From Acanthamoeba castellanii str. Neff (taxonomy: Eukaryota; Discosea; Longamoebia; Acanthamoebidae): a stretch of 11,195 nt of DNA. Below, one piece after another: positions 1-8,065 of the stretch. The notes beneath the pieces are model-generated. The model did not search any database. It was not told where the DNA came from and saw only the letters and a list, made by a program, of their open reading frames with translations. The stretch lies in NCBI RefSeq assembly GCF_000313135.1, contig NW_004457303.1:14414-25608 (forward strand), read 5' to 3'. The position numbers were made by a program, and so were the translations under genes. Numbering within the stretch: position 1 is the stretch's first letter; every line of letters starts with the position of its first letter.

Positions 1-235
1 AGCGCATCAAAGTCCAAGTCCCTGAGTGAAGAACCCACATCAGTCGCAGGACACACGACACACGACACACGACACGACGACACCACACCACCCACACGAC
101 ACAACACGCGCACGCACCGGAAGGTTACGGGCACGTTGAGGACCTCGAGAGGCGAGAGGATGCCCAGAAACATCTCCAGCTGGTCGTTATTACGCAAGAG
201 AGCATCGTCCTCATAGAACTTGCTGCGAGAGATTC

Positions 236-271
<36 letters not shown>

Positions 272-1213
272 CGGCGTACGAGGCAGGTGTCAGGTGAATC
301 ATCAGTGGTGACCCTCGAGGAAGGGAAAGAGGCAACGAGAGTGCGTACCGAAGCAGGCTCTGGTCTTGGGTCAGTTTTGTGAGAAGTGTCTTCAGATTCT
401 TTTCCTTCAGCGCTATGCGAAGCCAGAGCCGGCCCTTGCCTGCATGCCGACGAATCCCTTCGTTAAACGCACAACACACACAGCGCATGACACGAGACGG
501 TGGTGACTGTACCCTTGCTGGTCTTTGCCGTGGGGAAGTTGTTTACCACGTCCATCACCTTTTTCCCTTGCGACCACACCTAAAGCCACCCAAACACCAC
601 ACGTGAGACACGTTAGCAATTGCTAGCGTCACTCTCTTTCGATGCGAGCGCCAGTCTGGTGAGTAGCAGGAGTAGTAGTGGTGGTAGTACACACCTTGGG
701 GAGGCACTCCAGGAGATCAAAGAAGTCCCGCGGCTCCGGCTTCGACGCCCAGAAGGACTTCTTGTCTAAGAGGTACGCCGAGAGAGGAATTCCAACAATA
801 TAAACAATTGATACGAAAAGCGTGTGAGTAGCGGCGCGTCAGTAAGAAAGAGACGATGAGAGGCAGAGTGCAGAGCTGGTGCAGAGCTGGTGCAGAGCTG
901 GTGCCGACATCGACGCACCGTGCTTCATGCCGTGCCCCAGAATGTTCTCCACGACGCAGAAGAAGTGGTTGTATTGCTCCTACAGGTCCGTACGCACCAC
1001 CCGCCCGGCCCGTCAGCAGAACAAAACGCGAAAGCGAAGAAGAGAGAAGAGAGAGAGAACAAAAAGAGCGAAGAACGAAAGGAGGGAAGGGAGTGAGGGC
1101 CACACCATCGAAGCGTTGATGGTCTCCGATGAGCCGGTGGTGTCGAGGATGGCATGGAGGGTGTTGAACGCGGCCTCCTGAAGGCGCTTGGCCTCCATGT
1201 GCGAGTCGTTCAT
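1..1213 (-). CDS. RUN-domain protein, RUFY-like (3' end outside window)
   Basis: Spliced model with exons 1213-1106, 979-919, 765-695, 579-513, 439-349, 222-118 and 21-1 (continues). All introns are GT-AG and phases match throughout, giving 174 residues so far. ATG at 1213 is preceded in frame by TGA (1234-1232), which fixes the start. Residues 1-36 are helical (MNDSHMEAKRLQEAAFN). Residues 37-174 fit a RUN domain: FFCVVENILGHGMKH (42-56), KKSFWASKPEPRDFFDLLE (58-76), GKGRLWLRIALKEKNLKTLL (103-122), FYEDDALLRNNDQLEMFLGI (135-154), then DLDFDA. The pattern of HG(L/M)K, GR.WLRLAL and FYE..ALLR matches RUFY-type RUN domains. In known families RUN domains bind small GTPases or motor adaptors on endosomes; that role here is inferred. 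Introns carry (CAA)n, an 11-nt triplicate and CACACGA repeats. The family is fairly certain; individual splice sites rest on frame and motif only. Confidence 0.82.
51..110. repeat. CACACGA-type low-complexity repeat in RUN intron 6
   Basis: Roughly three 7-base CACACGA units followed by degenerate CACGAC/CCACAC copies. It reads TCGTGTG on the coding strand. Similar runs occur at 9051-9088 and near 11051-11066 in introns of the TPR gene. Confidence 0.7.
239..271. repeat. (CAA)11 microsatellite in RUN intron 5
   Basis: Uninterrupted CAA triplets, read as (TTG/GTT)n on the coding strand, lie shortly before the acceptor at 225-223 and may serve as part of its pyrimidine-rich tract. Valine or asparagine runs in overlapping frames are artefacts of this repeat. 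Confidence 0.9.
870..902. repeat. Three tandem 11-nt copies in RUN intron 2
   Basis: GCAGAGCTGGT is repeated three times exactly (870-880, 881-891, 892-902), just inside the 5' part of the 918-766 intron. The 11-nt unit would shift frame with each copy, which agrees with a non-coding location. Confidence 0.9.
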
Positions 1214-2104
1214 GGCGAGGGCGCCTTCTCCTCACTGGTGCCAGCGAGATTAGATCGCTGCGGCTCAGATCAATTAAATAATCTTTGTAAATGGCCAATG
1301 AGAAGGTATGCTGCTGCATTACAATAAATATGCAGCAAGGTCGCATCCAACAAACAGGAAGTGGCAAAATAATAAATAAATATAAACAGTGAAACAACTA
1401 CCAAATTAAATCGGTAAGGGTTGATGTACCTGAGGAACCACAATGGATGGCGCTGTGCGCTGAACCGAGATTTCGTGCACGGAAGGGAAGGCAAGGCCGC
1501 CTCCCTTTGATCACTGACGTCGAGATAAATCAATCGAATGATTGCGCTGAGGGCCACGTCAGCATATGAAAGGAAAACGTGCAGGAAACAAAATTCATCA
1601 TTTTCCTCCAGCCTTTTCTTTTTCCCAAGATTTCTCCCGCGTACATTCTCGGCCTCAACCGCCCAATGCACTCGTCTCTCTTTCGTAACCACCCGGCCTT
1701 GTTTTTGTTGGCACAACGGGGAGTGTTCTGCATTGGGTAACTCACTCCGAGGGCCAAAAGATGAAAGGGGGTGATCGCGAACTCGATACAGTGGGTTGGG
1801 TGTGTGCGGCCAAAGTTAGTTACCCGAAGAGAGTTTGGCGGCGTGATGATTGTTGCGGCGACAGGTTGTTTGTGTGGTAGTTCTATTTCTATTTGAGCCT
1901 AATTTTAATTTGTAGGTCATACATGCTGTTGGTTGTCCACCTCGTCCGCCTATGCATACAAGTGTAGAGAGAAAGAGAAAGAAGAAGAAGAGAGTTCGTC
2001 GTTGAGGTCGGTCGGTGCGCGTGGGCGCTCTGCCGTCGGTGCCCGACTCGAGTAGTGTCTCAGTTGAAGATGAAAAGGGAAGAAGATGATGAAAGTCGGC
2101 GGGT
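1214..2104. other. Intergenic region between RUN gene and kinase gene
   Basis: About 890 bases with no supported gene. The part next to the RUN gene (1265-1430) is AT-rich; on the minus strand it reads as T-rich sequence with TTTATATTTATTTATT (about 1369-1384), which could be promoter or a 5'-UTR intron. CAG|GTACAT just above 1430 and several AG sites before the ATG would allow such a leader intron, but no coding exon can be joined upstream because of the in-frame TGA. CRE-like cores occur near 1515 (TGACGTCG) and 1556 (CACGTCAG). The part next to the kinase (1800-2104) would hold the kinase 3' UTR; no AATAAA is seen there on the minus strand. Open frames here start with non-ATG codons or lack the codon bias of the neighbouring genes. 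Confidence 0.5.
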
Positions 2105-3154
2105 CTAGTTGACGCGGGTCCGGTGGCGGTTGTTGGTGGCTAGCACGTTGGTCGCCGAGCCCGTGCGCTTCCGGCGGTCCTTGATGTGGGCCAGCGTGGG
2201 GCCGTTGCGGAACCAGCGGTGCTCGAGGAGGTCCGCCATCTTGGCGCGCTCCAGGGTGTTGGGGTTGAGGAGGCGCGAGAGGAGGTCGTAGAGGAGCGGG
2301 TCGGCCTCGCAGCTGCCGGTCAGGACAAAGTTGGAGGTCTTGATGTTCATGACCACCTGCTTGGGGCTGTCGGCGGCGAAGGGCAGGTTGCCGGTGACCA
2401 TCGCGTAGAGGCAGGTGCCCAGGCTCCAGATGTCGACCTCGGGTCCGGTGTAGGGCAGGCCGCCGACGATCTCGGGCGAGCAGTAGTTGAGGCTGCCCAC
2501 GCCCTCCTTGAGGTCCTTGAACGAGCACCACACGTCGGCGAAGCCCCAGTCGCCCAGCGTCGCGGTCTTCTTGTCCTCGCTCAGGAACACGTTCTCGGGC
2601 TTGATGTCGCGGTGGACGAAGCCCTGGGCGTGGGCGTGGGCCACGGCGGAGACGAGCTGGCGGAAGAGGAACCAGCTCTCGTAGAGCGACAGGCGGCCCT
2701 TCTGCTGGATGTGCTGGAACAGGTCGCCGCCGGCGCCCAGCTCGAGCACCAGGCAGATGGCCTTGTCGTTCTCCACCACGTCGAGCAGCTTGGTGATGTG
2801 GCGGTGGTCCCTCAGGTGCGACATCACCGTGTACTCCTTGCGCGTGCGCTGAATCTTCTTGGCGTAGGCCACCGACGAGTTGACGTCCTTGCCCGCGCTG
2901 CCCCGGCGGTTGGACCCCTGCGCCGCGCGCGTCTCTTCGGTGCGGCTCTTGGTCACCACCTTGATCGCCACCCGCTTGTTGGTCTTCCTGTGGCGGCCCT
3001 CGTAGACGCTGCCCCCGCCGCCACGGCCCAGCAGGCTCGACAGGTAGTAGTCGCCCACCTTGTATGAGAGCCCACCCGACGTACGGTCGATTTCTATAGT
3101 TGTGTAGTATTGGTTGTAGTGGTGGTGGTTGGTTAGTGGAGAGCTCATCATCAT
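2105..3154 (-). CDS. Ser/Thr protein kinase, CAMK-like, with DWG in place of DFG
   Basis: Single open exon of 349 residues, essentially one kinase domain (about residues 31-315). Visible motifs: glycine loop GRGGGGSV (43-50), VAIK with Lys65, probable helix-C Glu107, catalytic HRDIKPEN (181-188; Asp183, Asn188), metal site DWG (202-204) instead of DFG, SPE (226-228) instead of APE, DIWSLG (241-246), late Arg303. All catalytic residues are present, so it should be active. About 35 polar/basic residues (66-100) are inserted between beta-3 and helix C. The segment YTGPEVDIWSLGTCLYAM resembles AMPK/CAMKL kinases; substrate unknown. Start: the frame is open up to an ATG at 3379, but that ATG lies only about 8 bases below the TATA box and so probably upstream of the transcript start. 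The triple ATG at 3154-3146 is preferred; 3148 would give 347 residues. It has no introns, unlike the split neighbours. The tail after 315 is basic and unrecognised. Confidence 0.9.
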   Translation of the reverse strand: MMMSSPLTNHHHYNQYYTTIEIDRTSGGLSYKVGDYYLSSLLGRGGGGSVYEGRHRKTNKRVAIKVVTKSRTEETRAAQGSNRRGSAGKDVNSSVAYAKKIQRTRKEYTVMSHLRDHRHITKLLDVVENDKAICLVLELGAGGDLFQHIQQKGRLSLYESWFLFRQLVSAVAHAHAQGFVHRDIKPENVFLSEDKKTATLGDWGFADVWCSFKDLKEGVGSLNYCSPEIVGGLPYTGPEVDIWSLGTCLYAMVTGNLPFAADSPKQVVMNIKTSNFVLTGSCEADPLLYDLLSRLLNPNTLERAKMADLLEHRWFRNGPTLAHIKDRRKRTGSATNVLATNNRHRTRVN

Positions 3155-3386
3155 ATATATGTCATCTCTACACGCACAGAGCACACGGCTGGGTGGATAC
3201 CAAGAGAGGCAATAGAATTTAGAGGTAAATTTGTTGTGGTTGGTGAAGCGACACAACGAATAAAATAATAATGGGAAATGCGGGACCAATAGAAAAAAGG
3301 TCCGATAAATCTTTAGAGAACGCCCGGACTTTTCACAAAGCCTCGAAAAGGAGACTCCGAGGTGAAGCCGAGCGGCCATTGGCCCG

Positions 3387-3394
3387 TTTTATAC
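3387..3394 (-). promoter_or_regulatory. TATA box of kinase gene
   Basis: The minus strand reads GTATAAAA here, 233 bases before the kinase ATG at 3154. Transcription would be expected about 25-30 bases downstream, near 3360, leaving an AT-rich 5' UTR of about 200 bases. The box overlaps the TAA stop (3391-3389) of the upstream small gene. The same octamer occurs once more in the window, at 3817-3810. The role is inferred from motif and spacing. Confidence 0.6.
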
Positions 3395-3691
3395 GCGGCG
3401 GTTGACTCCGAATTGATCAAGCTGGGAGTCCCAGTGGATCCAGGCGTCGCGGGGTGGGCGTGAAGAGAAGAGTGGGGGTAGCGCAGAAAGATGAAAGGAG
3501 TGGGTACCGAAACCGGGAGCGCAGACCATCTTGTTGTAGTAGATGGAGTGGTAGTGGTCGCGGCGGTCGAGGTAGGTCATGTCGCAGGAGACAGCGCGGC
3601 GCAGGATACCGTACTTGGCCTGCTGCATCTCCTCCTTGTTCAGGTGCTTGCTCGCCGTGGTGTTGTCCCTCCTCTCGATACGATACGACAT
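3389..3691 (-). CDS. Small basic protein of unknown function
   Basis: Open frame of 100 residues starting MSYRIERRDNTTASKHLNKE, the first ATG below the TATA box at 3817-3810, with G at -3. Residues 1-61 look genuinely coding (charged helix, then RRDHYHSIYYNKMVCAPGF). Residues 62-81 are encoded by pyrimidine-rich DNA that looks like an intron and begins GTACCCACTC (donor at 3507), like other donors here. Residues 82-100 (DAWIHWDSQLDQFGVNRRV) again look coding. No AG lies at the expected end of that intron: AG at 3423-3422 would give 62 residues ending quickly in TGA, AG at 3407-3406 would give 66 residues ending VNRRV, and no splicing gives 100. No signal peptide or membrane span is evident. 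I do not recognise the family; size, charge and Tyr/His content would suit a mitochondrial or ribosomal accessory subunit, but that is a guess. Confidence 0.55.
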   Translation of the reverse strand: MSYRIERRDNTTASKHLNKEEMQQAKYGILRRAVSCDMTYLDRRDHYHSIYYNKMVCAPGFGTHSFHLSALPPLFSSRPPRDAWIHWDSQLDQFGVNRRV

Positions 3692-3809
3692 TTCTTTTTG
3701 CGAGACAAAAGAATGAAGGAGGAGAACGAACACGAAGCTGGTCGTGTGGCTTGAGTTGTTTGGGGTTCGAATGATGAAGAGAAAAGTGAGCGAAGAACGA
3801 AAGGCGGCC

Positions 3810-3817
3810 TTTTATAC
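3810..3817 (-). promoter_or_regulatory. TATA box of small gene
   Basis: The minus strand reads GTATAAAA, 119 bases before the ATG at 3691. No ATG occurs on the minus strand between the expected start point (about 3783) and 3691, so 3691 is the first start codon of the transcript. It is identical to the box at 3394-3387. Confidence 0.6.
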
Positions 3818-4025
3818 TTTTTCGTTCTCTTGGTAGTTTCTCGCCCGGTCGTTGCGGCGCTCAATGACGTCGAGCAACTACACCTCCCGGTTCACCGTAG
3901 TCATGGTCGTGGCCTCGAAGAAAGGCCGTCAAGGGTACTGTCAGCCTGACACCGAGCTCTCGCGAGCACGCGCCGATAGCACGTGCGGTGCGGATATTGC
4001 GCTACCAACCATTCGCCTGCGAACT

Positions 4026-4106
4026 TTCGATCTTGATTGGATCACAGTCGGATAAATCCCACCATCTAACATCCAATCCCACATAAATCCGACCACTTAG
4101 ATCGAA
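4026..4106. repeat. Interlocking inverted repeats
   Basis: Three perfect inverted pairs lie within 81 bases: TTCGATCT (4026-4033) with AGATCGAA (4099-4106), GTCGGAT (4048-4054) with ATCCGAC (4088-4094), and GATTGGAT (4035-4042) with ATCCAATC (4071-4078). The first two nest; the third crosses the second, so all three cannot form in one simple stem. ATAAATCC also occurs as a direct repeat (4052-4059 and 4083-4090). It could be a small palindromic repeat or a protein-binding site. Confidence 0.5.
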
Positions 4107-4142
4107 CAAATATCATCATTCCTCACATTCCATGCAAACATG

Positions 4143-4226
4143 AAAAAAACTCAAGAACTTCAGTTCATCATTCACACCTGGTGAACAGGTAGTCCAGGTG
4201 GCGAAGTTTCGGGTGAGCGAAACTCC
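4143..4226 (-). terminator. Hairpins followed by T7, possible small-RNA 3' end
   Basis: Read on the minus strand: AGTTTCG paired with CGAAACT (4224-4218 with 4211-4205), ACCTG with CAGGT (4190-4186 with 4180-4176), a short GAAC-TGAA-GTTC hairpin, then TTTTTTT (4149-4143). Stems followed by a T run are what the end of a Pol III transcript looks like. A weak B-box-like GGTTGCAAGTC lies upstream on the same strand (about 4268-4258). No known RNA family was recognised, and the call is tentative. Confidence 0.25.
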
Positions 4227-4361
4227 TTCCGTCCTAGGTGGTCCATTTCCAAGACGACTTGCAACCATGGCGCGTGTACTTGAGACCAACTAGAACGCCC
4301 GCGGCGAGGTAGATGAGCCCCGTGCTCCCCCCCGTGCTTGCCGCGCGCAAAAAACGCACTT

Positions 4362-4465
4362 TACCCGGCTGGCCACGGTCAACGCTGAGAGTGGTCGTGA
4401 CTTTGCTGCCAACTATCGCAAGGTGCCAAGACGTTCTTGCCAAACCGTTGCCGGCCAGCCGGGTA
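4362..4465. repeat. MITE-like element with terminal inverted repeats
   Basis: TACCCGGCTGGCC (4362-4374) is perfectly inverted at 4453-4465, and the match extends one base outward on each side (TTACCC / GGGTAA). The 104-bp unit is flanked by direct ACTT copies at 4358-4361 and 4466-4469, as expected for a target-site duplication. No transposase frame fits inside, so if mobile it would be non-autonomous. It could instead be a chance palindrome or the stem of a structured RNA. Confidence 0.4.
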
Positions 4466-5062
4466 ACTTCCAGAGCTGTCGTGGCTGTTCACCGCAAGAG
4501 TTATCTTGACCTCAGAAACATGTTGACGGCAACACATGTTGTTGGCCACACCGTGGAGGCACCGCGGCCGCAAGCTTTAGGCGAAGATCACTCAACTCAC
4601 CCCGGCCCGTATGTGCCTAAATGTGCTTCTGGTTCGCCGAGGAGACGCTACGGAGTTTGTTGCTGACGTGTCCTCGCCCAATCACATTCCGTTTTGAGTA
4701 GCCGCGACAAGAACTCTTTCTGCCTGCTTTTCCACAAGCTCTGTGACGCGTTGTCGCTTCCTGGGGTGTCGCGAATGAATTGGCTCAGCTTCCCACCGCT
4801 TCGCCGGTGCTGGCACTGCCCGCCAATGGTAGGAAGAGCAACTCGCGTGAGCTCGCACCAGTCAGACAGCTCATAGAGTGGCCCCACTTCTGTGACTGTC
4901 AGCACTGACGCATTATCCTGCTACTTTGTAGGGCGTGTGGCGGTGGAGGAGGCCTACACTTTGGGGCCTGATTTGTGTTCACGATTGTTTAACAAACACA
5001 TTCATTAGCGTATGCATCAAAAAAGTACAACGATGGCGTCCCGCTCTAGGTCAATCCCCCCA

Positions 5063-8000
5063 TCAGGTGCTGTGTTCAAGGTCTCCGGTCGGGCGCCTTG
5101 GTGGCGGAAGCGTGGCATCGCCGGAGGGTCGTGGGTTTGGCGGCCCCGCTCTCCGCTGCTTCTGCAACGTGTACCACGACGGTCGCCTGCGCCAAAGAAA
5201 GAAAAAGAGAGAGGCACGTTACAATCAAACCAACGTTGTAGCGCATTCACACGCAAAGGTAGCCGCGTGAGTGAGTGGGTACCCGGCCAGGGGAGCGACA
5301 GCGGTGGCGTTGGAGGTGGAGGTGGAGGTAGGTGATGGGGGGTTGGAGTTGCTCCGGCCCTTCTCGCCTTCCTTCCTTGCCGACAGCGGCCGACGGCGAA
5401 GCACTATGCGCTCGCCGCGCTGCATGGGCCGGCCAATGTTCGAATCTGCGAGCGATCGCACCACATCTCTGTTAGCCAAGGCTACACCATCAAACTTGGC
5501 TGCTGTCGAAACGGTGCATACCATCTCCGACGATGAGCTGTCCTCTCTGGGCGGCGTCGCCTCTGTGGATGACGATGGAATGCTCCCTGATGTGGGAGCG
5601 CATGTTCTTCGTGGGGCACTGGGCAAACTGTGTGGAAGCGGGGTTAGGGTGGGTTGATGCTACGCGTGATGCTGATGTGCGTACCAGGTGCCCGAGCAAT
5701 GCCGGTTTGCAGGTGTGGGGCTTGCCGCTGGGGGCTTCCGCCTTCCACATGCAACACAGGCGACATCTGTATGTAAAGACGCCCGTGAGCACTTCATGTT
5801 CTTCAAAAACAATCACGTGGTGGTGGTAGTGGTGGCGGCTGTACCGTGGCGCGGTGATGCCATCAGGCAGCACAACGCAGCCGTAGTTCTCACCCTCGGG
5901 TCCCTCCTCCACCGCGGTGTGGTTGCTGGGCTCATCTGCGCCGCCGGCGCTGGGCTTCTCTCCAGCCTCTACCGCCTGGTCCTCGTTGGACCCCGTCGCG
6001 GAGGCGCTAGGTTCGCTGTTGGCCTGGGTTGCGGCGGCAGGAGACGCCTCCGCCGAGGTGGTGGTAGCCACCATCTCTCCCTCGCCGATGACCACAGTCT
6101 CAGCCGCAGCCTCGGCAGGGTCGGCCTGCTGACCCTCGGGCTCCTGGCCACCTGTGACCAACTCGCTGCCGGTCGCTGGTGGTTCGCTGGTCCTCAGCGC
6201 CATCCGTTCCTTTAACCTGGTGACGCGAGTGGGTTAGAATGCGGTGTTGATGGGGGCAGTGGTGGGTGTGCGGCACTCACCGGTTGCGACCAAAGGAAAA
6301 GATCCTGACTGGAGGGGCGACCTCCGCCGGCTGAGCCATCACCGGCCTCTGAGGCTTGCCACGGTTCCGTCGTGCGTTCTGATGGGGTGAAAAAGAAGGT
6401 GAACGACCGTGGAGAAAAAAAAACAATCTTTGGTGGCAAGCGCACGTTTTGGTCGTCGTCATCAGAGTCGTCGGTGACCTCGTCGTCCGTGTCCTCGTTG
6501 CCGTAGTCCATCATCTTGCCACGGCCACCCGCCACGCCCTCGTCAGAATCGTCGCCATCGTCGGTCTCTTCGTCGTCATCGTCATCTTCTTCTTCAGCGT
6601 CTTCCTCCTCATCCTCATCTTCCTCATCTTCTTCCTCGTCATCACTGCCATCCTCCTCCATCTGACTCTCGTCGCTTGACGTGTTGCTGTTGTTGCCCTC
6701 TTCTGCCTCTTCTTCTTCTTCTTCTTGCATCTCCTCCTCTTCCTTCTCCTCCTCCACTACCACAGGCTGCGGCTCTATCAGGTTGCCGTCATCATCGTAA
6801 TCGAGTTCTATCGGATTCCCGTGCTCATCTCTTTCGATCAAGTCGTCACTATCGTAGTAGAGATCCTCATCCTCCTCGTCGTCTTCGTCATCGTCGTCAT
6901 CGTCTTCTTCCTCCTCCTCCTCTTCTTCTTCTTCTTTTTCTCCGCCTTCGCTCTTTCCCTCCTTCTCGGCTCTTCGCTTTCGCTCTTGCTCTTCTTTCTC
7001 TTTGCGCTCTCGCCGCTCCTTCTCCTTCCTCCGCTCTCGTTCTTTCTCCTTCTCTCTTTCTCTTTCTCGATCCCGGTCCCTCTCCCGATCTCTGTCGCGG
7101 TCTCGGCTGTCCCTCGGAGCTGCGAGGCCTCGTGCGCGGCTTCGTTCGTCGCGGCCGCTCGACGTCGCCACGCTCGACCCCGACGTCGATGACGTGGCGC
7201 CGCCCCTGCCAGAGACCGCCCGGTCGCCGCCGCCACCCCGCAGATCGCGCACCGCGGCCGACGGGCCGCTGCTCACCCCGCCGCTGTGCTCGCGCATCTC
7301 TTTGAGCGGCCGGTAGCGGATGGTGAGCTCCGAGTTGGACCGGCCGGTGTCCTTGAACTCGCGGCGTCGCTGCCGCACGGCCTCCTCCCGCGCGCTATCG
7401 CGTCGCACGCTGTCGTCCCGTGTCGATGTCACCTCTCGCCTCTGCGAGTCCGCTCGCTCCCTTGATGACGACGACGACGAGCCTTCCTTGCGCCGGTCAT
7501 TGGACGACGATGATGACGAAGACGACGGCTTGTCACCGCGTGCGCTGTGGACTTTGCTCGTCAGCCTTTCGGTGGCCGCGCGGCGGCGAGCCTGCGGCGA
7601 AGTTTCGCCCTCCCGCTGGCCTCCACGAGCGCTGTCCTTCGACGTTCCACTACTGGCGGCGCCAATGCCTATAATGTGTGTTGTGTTTCGGCCCGATTAA
7701 GATGAATTGAGGGCAAATTCGATGAAGGCGGAGAGATTGGAGAGGGGGGGGGTTGGAGAAAGATGAAGATTGATGGCCTGGGAGGTCAAATAAAAGTTAC
7801 CTCGTGAAGAGTTTTGTTTTCGGCGAGCGTCTGAGTCTGCATCGTCGGCCTCATCTTCGCTCTTGTTGTTCCGCTTGGAGCGTGGGGGGACGCCAAGATT
7901 CATTCGCCTCGCGGAGAGTTCTGTGGGGGTGCGCCGGGCCACCGCGGCCTTACGGGATGGCGCCCCCGCTATGGAAGAAGAAGAGGCGGAAGAAGAGGAA

Positions 8001-8065
8001 GAGGAAGAGGAAGTTGAAGGAGAAGCCTTCGCTCTGTTGTTGGAGTCATTATGGTGCCGGCTCAT
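5063..8065 (-). CDS. Mixed-charge and acidic protein with C-terminal Cys/His zinc-finger-like cluster
   Basis: Seven-exon model: 8065-7801, 7668-6446, 6378-6281, 6216-5685, 5627-5522, 5445-5283, 5186-5063, giving 836 residues plus TGA with all phases closing. Branch-like CTAAC is visible in introns 3 and 5. ATG 8065 follows an in-frame TGA. Domains: Ser-rich 15-31 and further Ser runs to about 160; an R/D/E/K mixed-charge stretch 275-327, like the RE/RD tracts of RNA-processing proteins; an acidic block 333-496 of Glu/Asp runs containing twin GNPIEL/GNLIEP motifs (372-388); a low-complexity Ala/Glu region 535-635; then HHYHHH (about 657-662) and a Cys/His cluster (Cys680, Cys683, His696, Cys698, His705, Cys710, His718, His722) ending in an H-x3-H typical of C2H2 fingers. 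The tail is basic and Pro/Ser-rich. A nuclear role in chromatin or RNA processing is inferred; I cannot name the family. Exon 7 is the least certain part. Confidence 0.72.

Larger units (their letters stand above)
3818..5062. other. Intergenic region of 1.2 kb, no supported gene, several structured sequences
   Basis: No reading frame here shows the codon bias, family motifs or consistent splice phases seen in the neighbours. It contains interlocking inverted repeats (4026-4106), an AT-rich stretch (4050-4160), hairpins ending in T7 (4226-4143 on the minus strand), and a 104-bp element with terminal inverted repeats (4362-4465). A minus frame at 4905-4648 is protein-like in places (FLSRLLKTECDWARTRQ) but has no ATG; it may be relic coding sequence or one exon of an unrecognised gene. 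The far end (4920-5062) would be 3' flank of the acidic Cys/His gene. Confidence 0.5.

Noticed and set aside
1270..1716. 148-codon minus-strand frame upstream of the RUN gene
   Set aside because: Its second half is AT-rich sequence resembling intron or promoter, and an in-frame TGA separates the RUN ATG from anything upstream.
2186..3067. 293-codon open frame on the plus strand
   Set aside because: It lies antisense to the kinase and has a Val/Ala/Gly-rich composition produced by GC-rich third positions of the real gene; no domain is visible.
3155..3379. N-terminal extension of the kinase to the ATG at 3379
   Set aside because: That ATG lies about eight bases from the TATA box, before the likely transcript start, and the added 75 residues look like translated UTR.
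3760..3775. tRNA B-box-like GGTTCGAATGA
   Set aside because: No matching acceptor stem, A box or cloverleaf could be built around it, and it lies in the leader of the small gene.
4313..4666. 117-codon plus-strand frame
   Set aside because: It runs across the inverted-repeat element, has no domain and lacks the codon bias of the neighbouring genes.
4648..4905. 85-codon minus-strand frame with protein-like stretches
   Set aside because: It begins with GTG rather than ATG, has no recognisable family and cannot be joined to further exons with confidence; kept only as a remark in the gap description.
6212..6445. Continuation of the acidic reading frame past 6446
   Set aside because: The sequence after 6446 has a donor, a T-rich tract and CATCAG acceptor, and the next exon reads well in another frame that joins exactly to exon 4; the read-through end is low-quality protein.
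6676..7305. Plus-strand frames rich in Leu, Pro and Ser that could look like membrane proteins
   Set aside because: They are the complement of the Glu/Asp/Arg-coding exon of the acidic protein; the minus strand has continuous phase-consistent exons.
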